From positions 1 through 64,000 of the forward strand of contig JAFDVU010000008.1 in NCBI GenBank assembly GCA_018268835.1: a DNA stretch of 64,000 bases, in the 5' to 3' direction. The stretch is from Acidobacteriota bacterium. Lineage in GTDB: Bacteria > Acidobacteriota > Terriglobia > Bryobacterales > Bryobacteraceae. The notes below the pieces were generated by a model. It searched no databases, was not told where the DNA came from, and worked only from the letters and a program-made list of their open reading frames with translations. The first letter of the stretch is position 1. Every line of letters starts with the position of its first letter. The position numbers were made by a program, and so were the translations under genes. Shown in pieces: positions 45,452 to 59,358 of this stretch.

Positions 45452-46606
45452 TTGGAAGTCATCGAGCTGGAAAATCATCTCAGAACCCTGGCCACCCTGG
45501 AGGAGAACGACTCTCCGGTGATCAGTTGCTACCTGGATCTGTCCAACGGACTGGCCGGCTGTCGCGGGCTATTGAGCATCCGCCTGCTGACGCTGCGTAA
45601 GTTGTTACCCCAACACCAGACGGAGGACTTCGACCAGGCGGCCGCGAGAATCCACGCGTACCTGGGAGCTCCGCTTCCGCCGCGTACCCGCGGACTGGCC
45701 CTGTTCTCGCGCGGGGGAGCGCTGCCCTTCTGGCTGGCGCTGGAGTTCGAAGTCGCGCTGCCCACGTGGATCTCGGCCGGGTCCTCGCCGAACATCTATC
45801 ATCTGGTGGAGTTGAAGGACAACTACGACCGCTACGCCATCCTGCTGATGACGGAGACCAGCGCGCGTATCATCGGAGTCAACCTGGGATCGGTCACCGA
45901 ACAGTTGTGGCGGGCGCGTCCCGAACTGCGTCCCCGGGTGGGACACGACTGGAGCCGGGACCACTTTCAGAATCACCGCCGCGAACGCACGCGGCAGTTT
46001 TTGCACGACCAGATCCGGATTCTGGACCGCGTGGTCTCCGCCGGCGGATACGGCCACATCATCCTGGCCGGGAACTCGCGCATGATCGCCGCGGTGCGTA
46101 AAGAGATGCCGAAGCGCCTGGCCGCGATGCTGGTGGACGCGGTGCCGGCGGCGGCGACGGACCAGGTCAACGACATCGTCTCCTCCACGCTGCTCTCTTT
46201 CCTGGAACATGAGGAGATGGAATCGCAGGCGCTCGCCGAGAAGCTGATCACGCAGATCCGGACGCATGGCCTGGCGGTAGCCGGCACGCGCGCGACGCTG
46301 GAGGCGATCCGGGTGGGGCAGGCCGACATTCTGGTCCTGGTGAAGAGCTACGACCCCGGCGCGGGGTGGGAGTGCCGCAATTGCGGGAAGCTGGAACTCG
46401 AGTTGCCGCCGCCTGCCGCCTGTCCGGCGTGCCATGCGCCGCACATTCGCGAGTTCGATATCCGCGGCGAACTGGTGCGGCTGGCCGAGCGCCACCAGGT
46501 GATCTGCGAGGTGGTGGAGCACAACGACATTCTGATGAGCCTCGGCGGGGTGGGCTGCCTGCTGCGCTACTACGCGCCCGCCAACTACTGGTCCAGCGCG
46601 GCGTGA
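45452..46606 (+). CDS. baeRF-like (bacterial eRF1-type) protein with zinc ribbon
   Basis: 384 residues from a TTG start; AAGGAG lies 7 bases upstream. The N-terminal part (SPVISCYLDLSNGLAG, RGLALFSRGGALPFWLALEF) and middle (HDQIRILDRVVSAGGYGHII and LAGNSRMIAAVRKEMPKRL) follow the bacterial homologues of archaeo-eukaryotic release factor 1. The C-terminal zinc ribbon has CRNC and CPAC pairs. The baeRF families are thought to act at stalled or hibernating ribosomes. Position as last gene of a sigma-54 operon fits a stress role; the exact subfamily is uncertain. Confidence 0.72.
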   Translation: MEVIELENHLRTLATLEENDSPVISCYLDLSNGLAGCRGLLSIRLLTLRKLLPQHQTEDFDQAAARIHAYLGAPLPPRTRGLALFSRGGALPFWLALEFEVALPTWISAGSSPNIYHLVELKDNYDRYAILLMTETSARIIGVNLGSVTEQLWRARPELRPRVGHDWSRDHFQNHRRERTRQFLHDQIRILDRVVSAGGYGHIILAGNSRMIAAVRKEMPKRLAAMLVDAVPAAATDQVNDIVSSTLLSFLEHEEMESQALAEKLITQIRTHGLAVAGTRATLEAIRVGQADILVLVKSYDPGAGWECRNCGKLELELPPPAACPACHAPHIREFDIRGELVRLAERHQVICEVVEHNDILMSLGGVGCLLRYYAPANYWSSAA

Positions 46607-46710
46607 GCGGCTCTCGCCGTTGCTGAAACGCCGCGACGGCGCGGTGCGTCATTTCGGATGAGAAACTCCTGGATTCGGTTGGACGCCAGCGAGGGCCGCG
46701 GGGGTTCGCC

Positions 46711-49700
46711 GTGCGCCGTTTGGTGGGTGAGTTCGTCGGATCGGCTTCGGGGATCGCCAATGGGATCCGCATCGCCGCTCTGCACGTGCGCGGCCGTGGG
46801 CGCGCACGCATTGCGCTCCGCATCCTCGGTATTTCGCTATTTGTCGCCGTACTCGCGCTGGAACTTCACACCTCCTGGATTCAGTCGAAAATTCTGAGCG
46901 CGCTGGCCCGGCGCCTGACCTTCGTGGTGAAACCGGGCGCCGGTCCGGACATTCGATATCCCGCCTCCGGCCCCTACGACCGGCGTGCCGGCTATTCCGC
47001 GTTGCCCTTTTTCCTCGATCGTCTCTCCGCGCGGAACTACCGGGTCGAAGCGCGGGCGCAGTCCTCAAACTGGTCGCTGGCGGTGTCCCGGGCGGTGGGG
47101 TTTCACGTCTACGGCGAGAAAGGCTCGACGGGACTGCGCCTGCTGGACCGCGAGGGCCGGACGCTCTTCGGGCGGCGGTACCCGGAGCGCACGTATTCGA
47201 GCTTCGACGGCATCCCCAGGGTGATTGTCGGCAGCCTGCTGTATATCGAAAATCGCGAACTTCTGGATGCGGGAACACCGCGCCGCAATCCGGCGGTGGA
47301 ATGGGATCGCCTGGCCGGGGCGATGGCCGATCTGGCGGTCCACTGGCTACGTCCGGCGCAACCGCTCGCCGGCGGCAGCACACTGGCGACGCAACTGGAG
47401 AAGGTGCGCCACTCTCCCGGTGGACGCACCGGTTCGGTTGCGGAGAAGGCGCGGCAGATGGCGGCCGCTTCCCTGCGCGCCTACCTCGGCGGCGAGGACA
47501 CCACGGCGGCTCGCGGGAACATCGTGCGGGACTATTTGAACTCGCTTCCGCTTGCATCGCGTTCCGGTTACGGCGAGGTCACCGGATTGGGCGACGGGTT
47601 ATGGGCCTGGTACGGAGCCGAGTTCGATACGGTGAATCGCCTTCTCGCGGCTCTGGATGCTCAACCTGCCGGCGCGCGGGTGCTGCCCGAACAGGCCGCG
47701 GCCTATCGCCTGGCGCTCAGTCTGCTGCTGGCCACACGCAAGCCATCGGCCTACCTGAACGGCGATCGCGGCATCCTTACCGCGAGGGTGGATGCTTACC
47801 TGCGGCTGCTGGCCGGCGCCGGCATCATTTCCGGCGCCCTGCGGGACGCGGCCCTGCGTGCCGGCACGGCGTTCACGCCCGAAACGGCCGCGTCCCCGGC
47901 CAACGGCTTCGTGGAACGTAAGGCGACGGACGCCGTGCGGGTGGAACTGATGAACCTTCTGGACGCCGGCAGGCTGTACGATCTGGACCGGCTCGACCTG
48001 AAGGTTGGCACAACCCTGGATGGAGCGGTGAGCGAGCGGGTTACCGCGGCGTTGCGGAACTTTTCCGATAGCGCCTACGCGGCCGACGCGGGACTCACCG
48101 GCGAACGCCTACTCACGGGCGGCTTGGAGTCGGTGGTCTATAGCTTCACGCTGTACGAGCGGACCCCGGCGGGTAACGCTTTGCGGGTTCAGGTCGATAC
48201 TGTCGATCAGCCCTTCAATCTCAACCAGGGGAGCAAGCTGGAACTCGGCTCCACGGCGAAGTTGCGGACTCTGGTGACATATCTCGAAGTGGTCAGCGAA
48301 CTCCACCGGCGATTCACCGCGGAAGGCGCGGTCCCAGCGCGGGATGAGCCGGCGGATCCGCTGACCCTGTGGGCGGCCGGGTACCTCGCATCGGCGAGCG
48401 ACAAGGGGCTGGCCGCGATGCTGGAGGCGGCGATGAATCGTACCTACTCAGCCGCTCCGGGCGAGACATTCTTCACCGGGGGTGGGGCCCACCGGTTTGC
48501 GAACTTCGATTCCAGGGACGATGGGCGCCGGCTCACCGTCCGCGACGCCTTTCAGCGATCCGTGAACCTGGTCTTCATCCGCCTCCTGCGCGATCTGGTG
48601 GCCTACCACATGTTCCGGACGCCGGGCGTGACCCCGCGCATTCTCACCGATCGGGCGGACCCGATGCGGGCGGTCTACCTGCGCCGCTTCGCCGATGAGG
48701 AAGGGAAGACCTTCCTGTATCGCTTCTACTCCAGGTACGCAGGCAAGCGGCAAAACGCGCTGGAGTTGCTCGCGCAAAGAGTTGGTCCGCGAGTGCACCG
48801 TCTGGCCGTGATTCATCGTTCGGTGTGGCCCGGCGCCGGGTTCGACGAGTTTGCCGCATTTCTGGCGCGGGCGGACCGCCCCGTGCCCGAGACCGCTATG
48901 CGCAAGCTGTACGGCGAGTACGCTCCCGGCCGGTTCAACCTGAATGACCGCGGATACCTGGCGAACGTCCATCCTCTGGAGCTGTGGCTGGTGGAGTACC
49001 TGGAGCGGCATCCGGCGGCTACCTTCGCGGAAGTCGCGACTGCGAGCGCCGGGGAGCGCCAGGAGTGTTACCGCTGGCTGTTCCAGAACCGGCGCGGGCA
49101 CGGCCAGGACCTGAGGATCCGCAGCCTGCTGGAGGCCGACGCTTTCCGCGAGATTCACCGGCGCTGGCAGCGTCTGGGGTACCCGTTCCCGTCGCTGGTT
49201 CCGTCACTGGCCACCGCCATCGGCAGTTCGGGCGATACTCCGGCCGCGCTGGCCGAACTGATGGGGATCGTTTTGAATGACGGCGTCCGGCGGCCGTCCG
49301 CGCGGATCCGCGAGATGCGTTTCGCGGAAGCGACGCCTTACGAAACGGTTCTGGTTCCGCGCCCGTCCGAGGGCATCGCCGTGCTCTCGCCGGCAATCGC
49401 GGAGAAGGTCAGGCAGGAACTGATTGGCGTGGTGGAAGGGGGCACCGCGCGGCGCGCGCGCGCCGCCGTGGTTCTGGCGGACGGACGGAGTCTACCGGTT
49501 GGCGGCAAGACCGGAACCGGCGACAACCGCTTGCACGTGTACGGATCCCGCGGCGGGCTGATCGGGTCGAGAGCCGTGAACCGGACGGCCGCCTTCGTCT
49601 TCTTCATCGGCGACCGTTTCTTTGGGACGGTGATCGCCTATGTACCCGGCAAGCAGGGAGGCGAGTATTCGTTCACCAGCGCGCTGCCGGTCCAGGTGTT

Positions 49701-49797
49701 CCGCCACATCGCCCCCGGGCTCGGCCCTTTGCTGGCTCGGGAGGGCGTCACACCAGGAAAATCACGGCCAGAAGCAGCGCGGTCAGCAGCGCGATGA
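46711..49797 (+). CDS. Atypical class A penicillin-binding protein (GT51 plus transpeptidase)
   Basis: 1028 residues. A membrane anchor lies at about 39-58 (LRILGISLFVAVLALEL). The glycosyltransferase domain has YIENREL (Glu180, but Asn where GT51 normally has Asp) and GGSTLATQLEK, a loose match to GASTITQQ. The transpeptidase has Ser514-T-A-Lys517 (LGSTAKL), Ser617-V-Asn619 and Lys933-T-Gly935 (GGKTGTGDN), so the acylation site is intact. A 300-residue insert separates SxN and KTG, longer than usual. It builds or repairs peptidoglycan. Start is a GTG. It lies between two sigma-54 controlled loci. Confidence 0.86.
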   Translation: MRRLVGEFVGSASGIANGIRIAALHVRGRGRARIALRILGISLFVAVLALELHTSWIQSKILSALARRLTFVVKPGAGPDIRYPASGPYDRRAGYSALPFFLDRLSARNYRVEARAQSSNWSLAVSRAVGFHVYGEKGSTGLRLLDREGRTLFGRRYPERTYSSFDGIPRVIVGSLLYIENRELLDAGTPRRNPAVEWDRLAGAMADLAVHWLRPAQPLAGGSTLATQLEKVRHSPGGRTGSVAEKARQMAAASLRAYLGGEDTTAARGNIVRDYLNSLPLASRSGYGEVTGLGDGLWAWYGAEFDTVNRLLAALDAQPAGARVLPEQAAAYRLALSLLLATRKPSAYLNGDRGILTARVDAYLRLLAGAGIISGALRDAALRAGTAFTPETAASPANGFVERKATDAVRVELMNLLDAGRLYDLDRLDLKVGTTLDGAVSERVTAALRNFSDSAYAADAGLTGERLLTGGLESVVYSFTLYERTPAGNALRVQVDTVDQPFNLNQGSKLELGSTAKLRTLVTYLEVVSELHRRFTAEGAVPARDEPADPLTLWAAGYLASASDKGLAAMLEAAMNRTYSAAPGETFFTGGGAHRFANFDSRDDGRRLTVRDAFQRSVNLVFIRLLRDLVAYHMFRTPGVTPRILTDRADPMRAVYLRRFADEEGKTFLYRFYSRYAGKRQNALELLAQRVGPRVHRLAVIHRSVWPGAGFDEFAAFLARADRPVPETAMRKLYGEYAPGRFNLNDRGYLANVHPLELWLVEYLERHPAATFAEVATASAGERQECYRWLFQNRRGHGQDLRIRSLLEADAFREIHRRWQRLGYPFPSLVPSLATAIGSSGDTPAALAELMGIVLNDGVRRPSARIREMRFAEATPYETVLVPRPSEGIAVLSPAIAEKVRQELIGVVEGGTARRARAAVVLADGRSLPVGGKTGTGDNRLHVYGSRGGLIGSRAVNRTAAFVFFIGDRFFGTVIAYVPGKQGGEYSFTSALPVQVFRHIAPGLGPLLAREGVTPGKSRPEAARSAAR

Positions 49798-49843
49798 TGA
49801 TCCCGTGAGTGAGCAGGTACAGGACGATCCGGCGGGCGTTCAT
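49748..49843 (-). CDS. 31-residue single-span membrane peptide
   Basis: A short ORF starting MNARRIVLYLLTHG and continuing as one hydrophobic helix (about 20 Ile/Leu/Ala/Val residues), with two Arg on the N-terminal side. TTGGGAG lies 8 bases before the ATG. It is 42 bases downstream of the zinc-ribbon gene at 49886 on the same strand and overlaps the 3' end of the convergent penicillin-binding protein gene by 50 bases. Likely a small inner-membrane protein of the same transcript. Confidence 0.6.
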   Translation of the reverse strand: MNARRIVLYLLTHGIIIALLTALLLAVIFLV

Positions 49844-49885
49844 GGCAGACTCCCAACGATGATCCTCACGCGCCTGAAGGACAGG

Positions 49886-50077
49886 CTACGCGGAAACAGC
49901 CGGTTTGACACGGCCCGCGGCGGGAGGCACCTTGGGAGCCTCGTCCCTCTCCGTCAGCCGTTTGCCACAGTGGAGGCAGCGCTCCGAACTGGCCCTCGTC
50001 GAGAGATAGCAATTCGGACAGTAGACCATCCGCAGCCCCCCGGCTGGTGTGGCGGGCCTGTTGAGTTCGTTCTTCAT
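49886..50077 (-). CDS. Small zinc-ribbon protein
   Basis: 63 residues with two CxxC pairs: YCPNC and RCLHC, 15 residues apart. The rest is Pro/Lys/Ala-rich. GGAG lies 10 bases before the ATG. A GG-N10-GC promoter at 50133-50148 is well placed, giving a 45-base leader. No function known. Confidence 0.72.
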   Translation of the reverse strand: MKNELNRPATPAGGLRMVYCPNCYLSTRASSERCLHCGKRLTERDEAPKVPPAAGRVKPAVSA

Positions 50078-50132
50078 GGTTTGCTGGCTCCAATGACTCT
50101 GCCGAAGGTAGATCTTCGCGCACCGATGTTAG

Positions 50133-50148
50133 GGCAACTTAGTGGCCA
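50133..50148 (-). promoter_or_regulatory. Sigma-54 promoter of the small zinc-ribbon/membrane-peptide operon
   Basis: TGGCCACTAAGTTGCC on the minus strand: TGGCCAC at -24 and TTGC at -12, GG-N10-GC. It diverges from the promoter at 50309. Confidence 0.65.
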
Positions 50149-50230
50149 CTCCGTCCCGTGCCGGGGCGTCGCACCGGCGCGGCCGAAGGCGCCTCAAATC
50201 GCAGCCAGGTTGGTCCGCGCGCCCGCAAAA

Positions 50231-50263
50231 GTGTTCCGAAACGTCGACCGGTGTTCCAAAACG
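50231..50263 (+). promoter_or_regulatory. Tandem activator sites between divergent sigma-54 promoters
   Basis: GTGTTCCGAAACG at 50231-50243 and GTGTTCCAAAACG at 50251-50263, exactly 20 bases apart (two helical turns). Both resemble the left half of the palindrome at 44212 (GTGTCCCAAATGG). They lie 45 bases before the plus-strand -24 box, almost the same spacing as in the first operon. Confidence 0.6.
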
Positions 50264-50308
50264 GCCAGTAAGGGGACGCGGCGGGGCGTCATCCGGTGTG
50301 CCCGGTGC

Positions 50309-50324
50309 TGGCGATGAAATTGCT
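50309..50324 (+). promoter_or_regulatory. Sigma-54 promoter of the zinc-ribbon membrane protein gene
   Basis: TGGCGATGAAATTGCT, GG-N10-GC. The predicted transcript start near 50335 is only 2 bases before the ATG, implying a nearly leaderless mRNA. Confidence 0.6.
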
Positions 50325-50336
50325 TTTGGTACAGGC

Positions 50337-51038
50337 ATGAGATGTCCGCTCTGCAGCATCTCGCTGAAGGCGGCCAGCCACCGGGGCATCGCATTGAGTT
50401 ACTGCCCGGTGTGCGGCGGAACCTGGCTGGACCGGGAGCGTTACGGCGACGTGGGCAGTGCCGCGGCCCGGCATCACGGGCACCGGCGACCGGCGCGCGC
50501 GGCCGCCGTCGCGGGCCTGGCGATCGCGGTTTGCCTGCTGGTGGCACTGGCGGCCGGAGCGGTGAAGTTTTGGCCGGTGGTTTCGGGGTGGGTGCGCACG
50601 CTGGCAGGAGGAAACGGGGAACTGATTTCGCGGATTGGCCGGACGGACGGAGGCGCGCTGGCGCAGACCGTGACCACGGCGCTATCCGCGAAGGCCGGTT
50701 ACGGCGCCTTGATCGGATCGGTGGCCGCGATCTCCGGCCTCGGCGCCCTGGTGGAGAGCGGCGCCTACCTTGCCGTGCTGAAGGAAGCGCAGCGGCAGGG
50801 CGCCGGCAATCTAGCGGACCTGAAGACGGAGAGCATCGCGGCGGCGGAGGTGCGCGCCGCCGCCGAGCAGATTCAGGGGGCGCTGAGGGCGGCGCCGGCG
50901 GCCGCGGCCGCCGGGGTAGTGGATCCCGCGGTGGTGAACCTGCTCGAAAGCCGCGAGTTTCAGTTGGTGCGCGCCAGCGGATTGCTGGGCCGGTTGCTGA
51001 ATCCCGCCGCCTCGCGGGAACAGGCTCCGGTGGACTAG
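50337..51038 (+). CDS. Zinc-ribbon (zf-TFIIB) membrane protein
   Basis: 233 residues. The ribbon is CPLC (3-6) and YCPVCGGTWLDRERYGDV, close to that of the protein at 41322. A membrane segment follows (about 56-80, AAVAGLAIAVCLLVALAAGA), and the rest is an Ala-rich helical domain (ALIGSVAAISGLGALVESGA). The ribbon is at the very N-terminus, which supports the ATG at 50337 despite its lack of a ribosome site. Sigma-54 promoter directly upstream. Function unknown. Confidence 0.78.
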   Translation: MRCPLCSISLKAASHRGIALSYCPVCGGTWLDRERYGDVGSAAARHHGHRRPARAAAVAGLAIAVCLLVALAAGAVKFWPVVSGWVRTLAGGNGELISRIGRTDGGALAQTVTTALSAKAGYGALIGSVAAISGLGALVESGAYLAVLKEAQRQGAGNLADLKTESIAAAEVRAAAEQIQGALRAAPAAAAAGVVDPAVVNLLESREFQLVRASGLLGRLLNPAASREQAPVD

Positions 51039-51062
51039 ATGGGCCATGTAAGAAGGTGTGCG

Positions 51063-52061
51063 ATGAAAGACTGCGTTCGAGCGACACTTGCAATCGTCCT
51101 GTGCTTCGCCGTGGGCGGGCCGCTGGCCGGGCAGTCCAAGACGAAGAGCAAGAAGAACGATCCCGATCAGATCGGCAACCGCGATGTCGGCAAGGGCATC
51201 AACTTCTATTCGCTGGAGCGCGAGATCGCCCTCGGCAAGCAGATGGCGCAGGAGATTGAGCGCCAGGCGAAGATCCTGGAATCGCCGGTGCCGGCCGAAT
51301 TCGTGAACCGGGTGGCGCAGAACATCGCGCGGAATTCCGATATCCGGGTGCCGGTGACGGCCAAGCTCATCGATAGCGCCGAGGTGAACGCATTCGCCCT
51401 GCCGGGAGGCTTCCTGTTCGTGAACACCGGGTTGATTCTCAAAACGGAGACGGAGGCGGAACTGGCCGGTGTGATGGCGCACGAGATCGCGCACGCGGCG
51501 GCGCGCCACGGCACGCGGCAGGCGTCGCGCGGCCAGGTCATCAACTTCGCCAGCCTCCCGCTGATCTTTCTCGGCGGCTGGGGCGGCTATGCGATCCGGC
51601 AGGGCGCCGGACTCGCGATTCCGGTGGCATTCCTCAAGTTTTCGCGCGGCTTCGAGCGTGAGGCGGACCTGCTGGGCGTGCAGTACGTCTATAAGGCCGG
51701 CTACGATCCCACCGCGTTCATCGACTTCTTCGAACGGCTCGAAGCGGCGGAGAAGAAGAAGCCCGGCACGGTCGGGGAGCTATTCCGCTCCCACCCCACC
51801 ATCGCGAGCCGCATCGAGTTCACGCAAAAGAACATTCAGGAACTGCTCGGCATGCAGCCGCAGTATCTGATCACCACCAGCGAGTTCCAGCAGGTCAAGC
51901 AGGATCTGGCGCGGGCGACCTATGGACGAAAGTCCGCGCCGCAATCGAGTGGCCCGACTCTGCGCCGAGCGCCGGGTTCGGGCCGGACGCAGTCCGCCGA
52001 CGATCCGAAGACAAAAACGGACCAGGACGAGCGCCCGACCCTGAAGCGGCGCGATCCCTAG
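51063..52061 (+). CDS. M48 family (BepA-like) periplasmic metalloprotease
   Basis: 332 residues. The signal peptide is ATLAIVLCFAVGGPLAGQ. The zinc site is HEIAH (140-144) with Glu200 in FEREADLLGV. A conserved NAFALPGGFLFVNTGL precedes it. The C-terminal 70 residues are Pro/Arg/Asp-rich and probably disordered; no TPR repeats are seen, unlike E. coli BepA. It degrades misfolded outer-membrane proteins in relatives. Start at 51063 has AGAAGG upstream. Gene follows the zinc-ribbon membrane protein by 24 bases. Confidence 0.92.
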   Translation: MKDCVRATLAIVLCFAVGGPLAGQSKTKSKKNDPDQIGNRDVGKGINFYSLEREIALGKQMAQEIERQAKILESPVPAEFVNRVAQNIARNSDIRVPVTAKLIDSAEVNAFALPGGFLFVNTGLILKTETEAELAGVMAHEIAHAAARHGTRQASRGQVINFASLPLIFLGGWGGYAIRQGAGLAIPVAFLKFSRGFEREADLLGVQYVYKAGYDPTAFIDFFERLEAAEKKKPGTVGELFRSHPTIASRIEFTQKNIQELLGMQPQYLITTSEFQQVKQDLARATYGRKSAPQSSGPTLRRAPGSGRTQSADDPKTKTDQDERPTLKRRDP

Positions 52062-52093
52062 AGCGTCTGACGAAAGGTATCGGAGGTCCCATT

Positions 52094-52438
52094 ATGCGAC
52101 GAACAGCGTTACCGGTTTTGCTGGCAGCTATTCTGTTTCTGATGATTCAACCCGCGTGGGCCGATCGGGGTTACCGGCTCACACTTGCCGCCGCGTCGAC
52201 GGCCGGCTCGGTTGAACTCCAGCGCGGCGACTACACCTTGCACCTGCACGATGGCGGCGTGGTGCTGACCTCGGTGGACAACGGGCGCGAATACCCGCTG
52301 GAGGCCAAGGTAGACAACAACGCGGAACGGAAGTTCACCTCCACCGCGATTCACACGGAGCGCGTGGGTGAAGCCCGGGTCATCCAACAGATCCGGTTGG
52401 CTGGAACGCGGACCACGGTCGTGTTCGCGCAGAAATAG
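52094..52438 (+). CDS. Small exported hypothetical protein
   Basis: 114 residues with a signal peptide (PVLLAAILFLMIQPAWA). The rest is beta-rich (YRLTLAAASTAGSVELQRGD, GGVVLTSVDNGREYPLEAKV, VIQQIRLAGTRTTVVF). CGGAGG is placed 8 bases before the ATG. Unknown; likely periplasmic. Same direction as the M48 gene, 32 bases downstream. Confidence 0.75.
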   Translation: MRRTALPVLLAAILFLMIQPAWADRGYRLTLAAASTAGSVELQRGDYTLHLHDGGVVLTSVDNGREYPLEAKVDNNAERKFTSTAIHTERVGEARVIQQIRLAGTRTTVVFAQK

Positions 52439-52445
52439 GGTTGCC

Positions 52446-52472
52446 GGCGGGCCGGCTGCGCGCTAGCCCGCC
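52446..52472. terminator. Bidirectional hairpin between convergent genes
   Basis: GGCGGGC and GCCCGCC pair around 13 bases, between the small exported protein gene and the convergent GNAT gene, overlapping the GNAT stop. No T-tract. Confidence 0.3.
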
Positions 52473-53233
52473 ATCGTCACCTTCGTGTAGACCACCTGGA
52501 ATCCGGCGCGCTCGTAGTTGCGCTGGCTGATGCTGCCGGGGAGCGTACTCGCCATCGCGAGGTCGCATCCACGCGCCAGGGCCTCGTTCATGCGCGCGGC
52601 GATCAGTTCGCGGTGGATGCCCTGGCGGCGGAAGCGGGACAGCGTGCTGTCGGCGAAGAAGGTGGCGAGGCCTTCGTGGATGGCGAGCGCGCCTCCGCCC
52701 GCGGGTTGGCCGGATTCGGTTGCCGCGAGATACGTGATCGCGCCGGGCATGGCGCAGATGGCGCGCCCGACGTCCATCTCCTCCGTGGTCAGGCGATCGG
52801 TCTCGAAGAAGCCGGCGCCCACGGTATGGCTCCACAGGTCCACTTCGCCGGCGCAGGCGCGCCGCACCCGCGGGGTCAGCACCATCTCTCCGGACACGCG
52901 CCGGGCCAGCACGTTGTTGAACTCGGTGAGCCGGTAGCCGCGCGCGGCCAGCAATTCGACCAGACCCGCGTCGGCGAACGGGCACAGGTCGATCACCGGG
53001 CGCGCTCCGCGGCTGCGGAAGAACTCTTCCAGACGATCGAGTTCGCGCGGCGGCACGGGGCCGTTCAACCCGATGCCGACCGCGTGGGTCAGCGGGCTTT
53101 CCGCGCCGGAGAATACGGCCACGCCGCCGGCGACCTCCAGTACGGCGGAATCCGCGCGATTGCCCAGACAGCCGCGCGCGTTCGCCGCTTCCGCGGCCTC
53201 CAGCCGCCGTGCCGATGTTTCCCCGGGAGCCAT
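52463..53233 (-). CDS. GNAT-family N-acetyltransferase
   Basis: 256 residues. The acetyl-CoA binding region is in the C-terminal half: FFADSTLSRFRRQGIHRELI (Q/RxxGxG/A variant) followed by NEALARGCDLAMASTLPGSI and SQRNYERAGFQVVYTK. The N-terminal half is a degenerate first GNAT-like repeat. Substrate unknown. TATGAT ends 6 bases before the ATG; divergent with copZ, sharing a very short control region. Confidence 0.86.
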   Translation of the reverse strand: MAPGETSARRLEAAEAANARGCLGNRADSAVLEVAGGVAVFSGAESPLTHAVGIGLNGPVPPRELDRLEEFFRSRGARPVIDLCPFADAGLVELLAARGYRLTEFNNVLARRVSGEMVLTPRVRRACAGEVDLWSHTVGAGFFETDRLTTEEMDVGRAICAMPGAITYLAATESGQPAGGGALAIHEGLATFFADSTLSRFRRQGIHRELIAARMNEALARGCDLAMASTLPGSISQRNYERAGFQVVYTKVTMAG

Positions 53234-53250
53234 AGATGCATCATATAGGT

Positions 53251-53462
53251 ATGGCGACTGAAACTCTCAATCTGACGGTCCACGGGATGACCTGTGGGGG
53301 ATGCGTGCGTACCGTGGAGCGCAAACTCGGGTCCACGCCCGGCGTTTCCAAAGTCACGGTGGACCTGGCCGGCGCCGGCGCCACCGTGGAGTACGATCCG
53401 GCACAGGTGAAGCCCGAGGCGCTCGCCAACGCCGTGCGCGGCCTGGGCTACGAAGTGCCGGC

Positions 53463-53466
<4 letters not shown>
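53251..53466 (+). CDS. copZ: Copper chaperone CopZ-like HMA protein
   Basis: 71 residues from ATG 53251 (an in-frame ATG at 53236 would add five). The metal site is [13 protein letters not shown], and the fold ends in GLGYEVPA, as in HMA domains. It carries Cu(I) to the adjacent P-type ATPase. The stop overlaps the copA start (ATGA at 53463). Confidence 0.9.
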
Positions 53467-55520
<2,054 letters not shown>

Positions 55521-55527
55521 GCGATTT

Positions 55528-55549
55528 GCAGGCCGGAGGCCTGCGCTAC
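55528..55549 (-). repeat. Short dispersed hairpin element, copy 2
   Basis: On the minus strand GTAGC, then GCAGGCC-TCC-GGCCTGC. It has the same layout as the copy at 6426, with stem changes that keep the pairing. It fills most of the 33-base gap after copA. Confidence 0.55.
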
Positions 55550-55553
55550 TCTT

Positions 55554-59347
<3,794 letters not shown>

Positions 59348-59358
59348 AGCGGCGGCGC

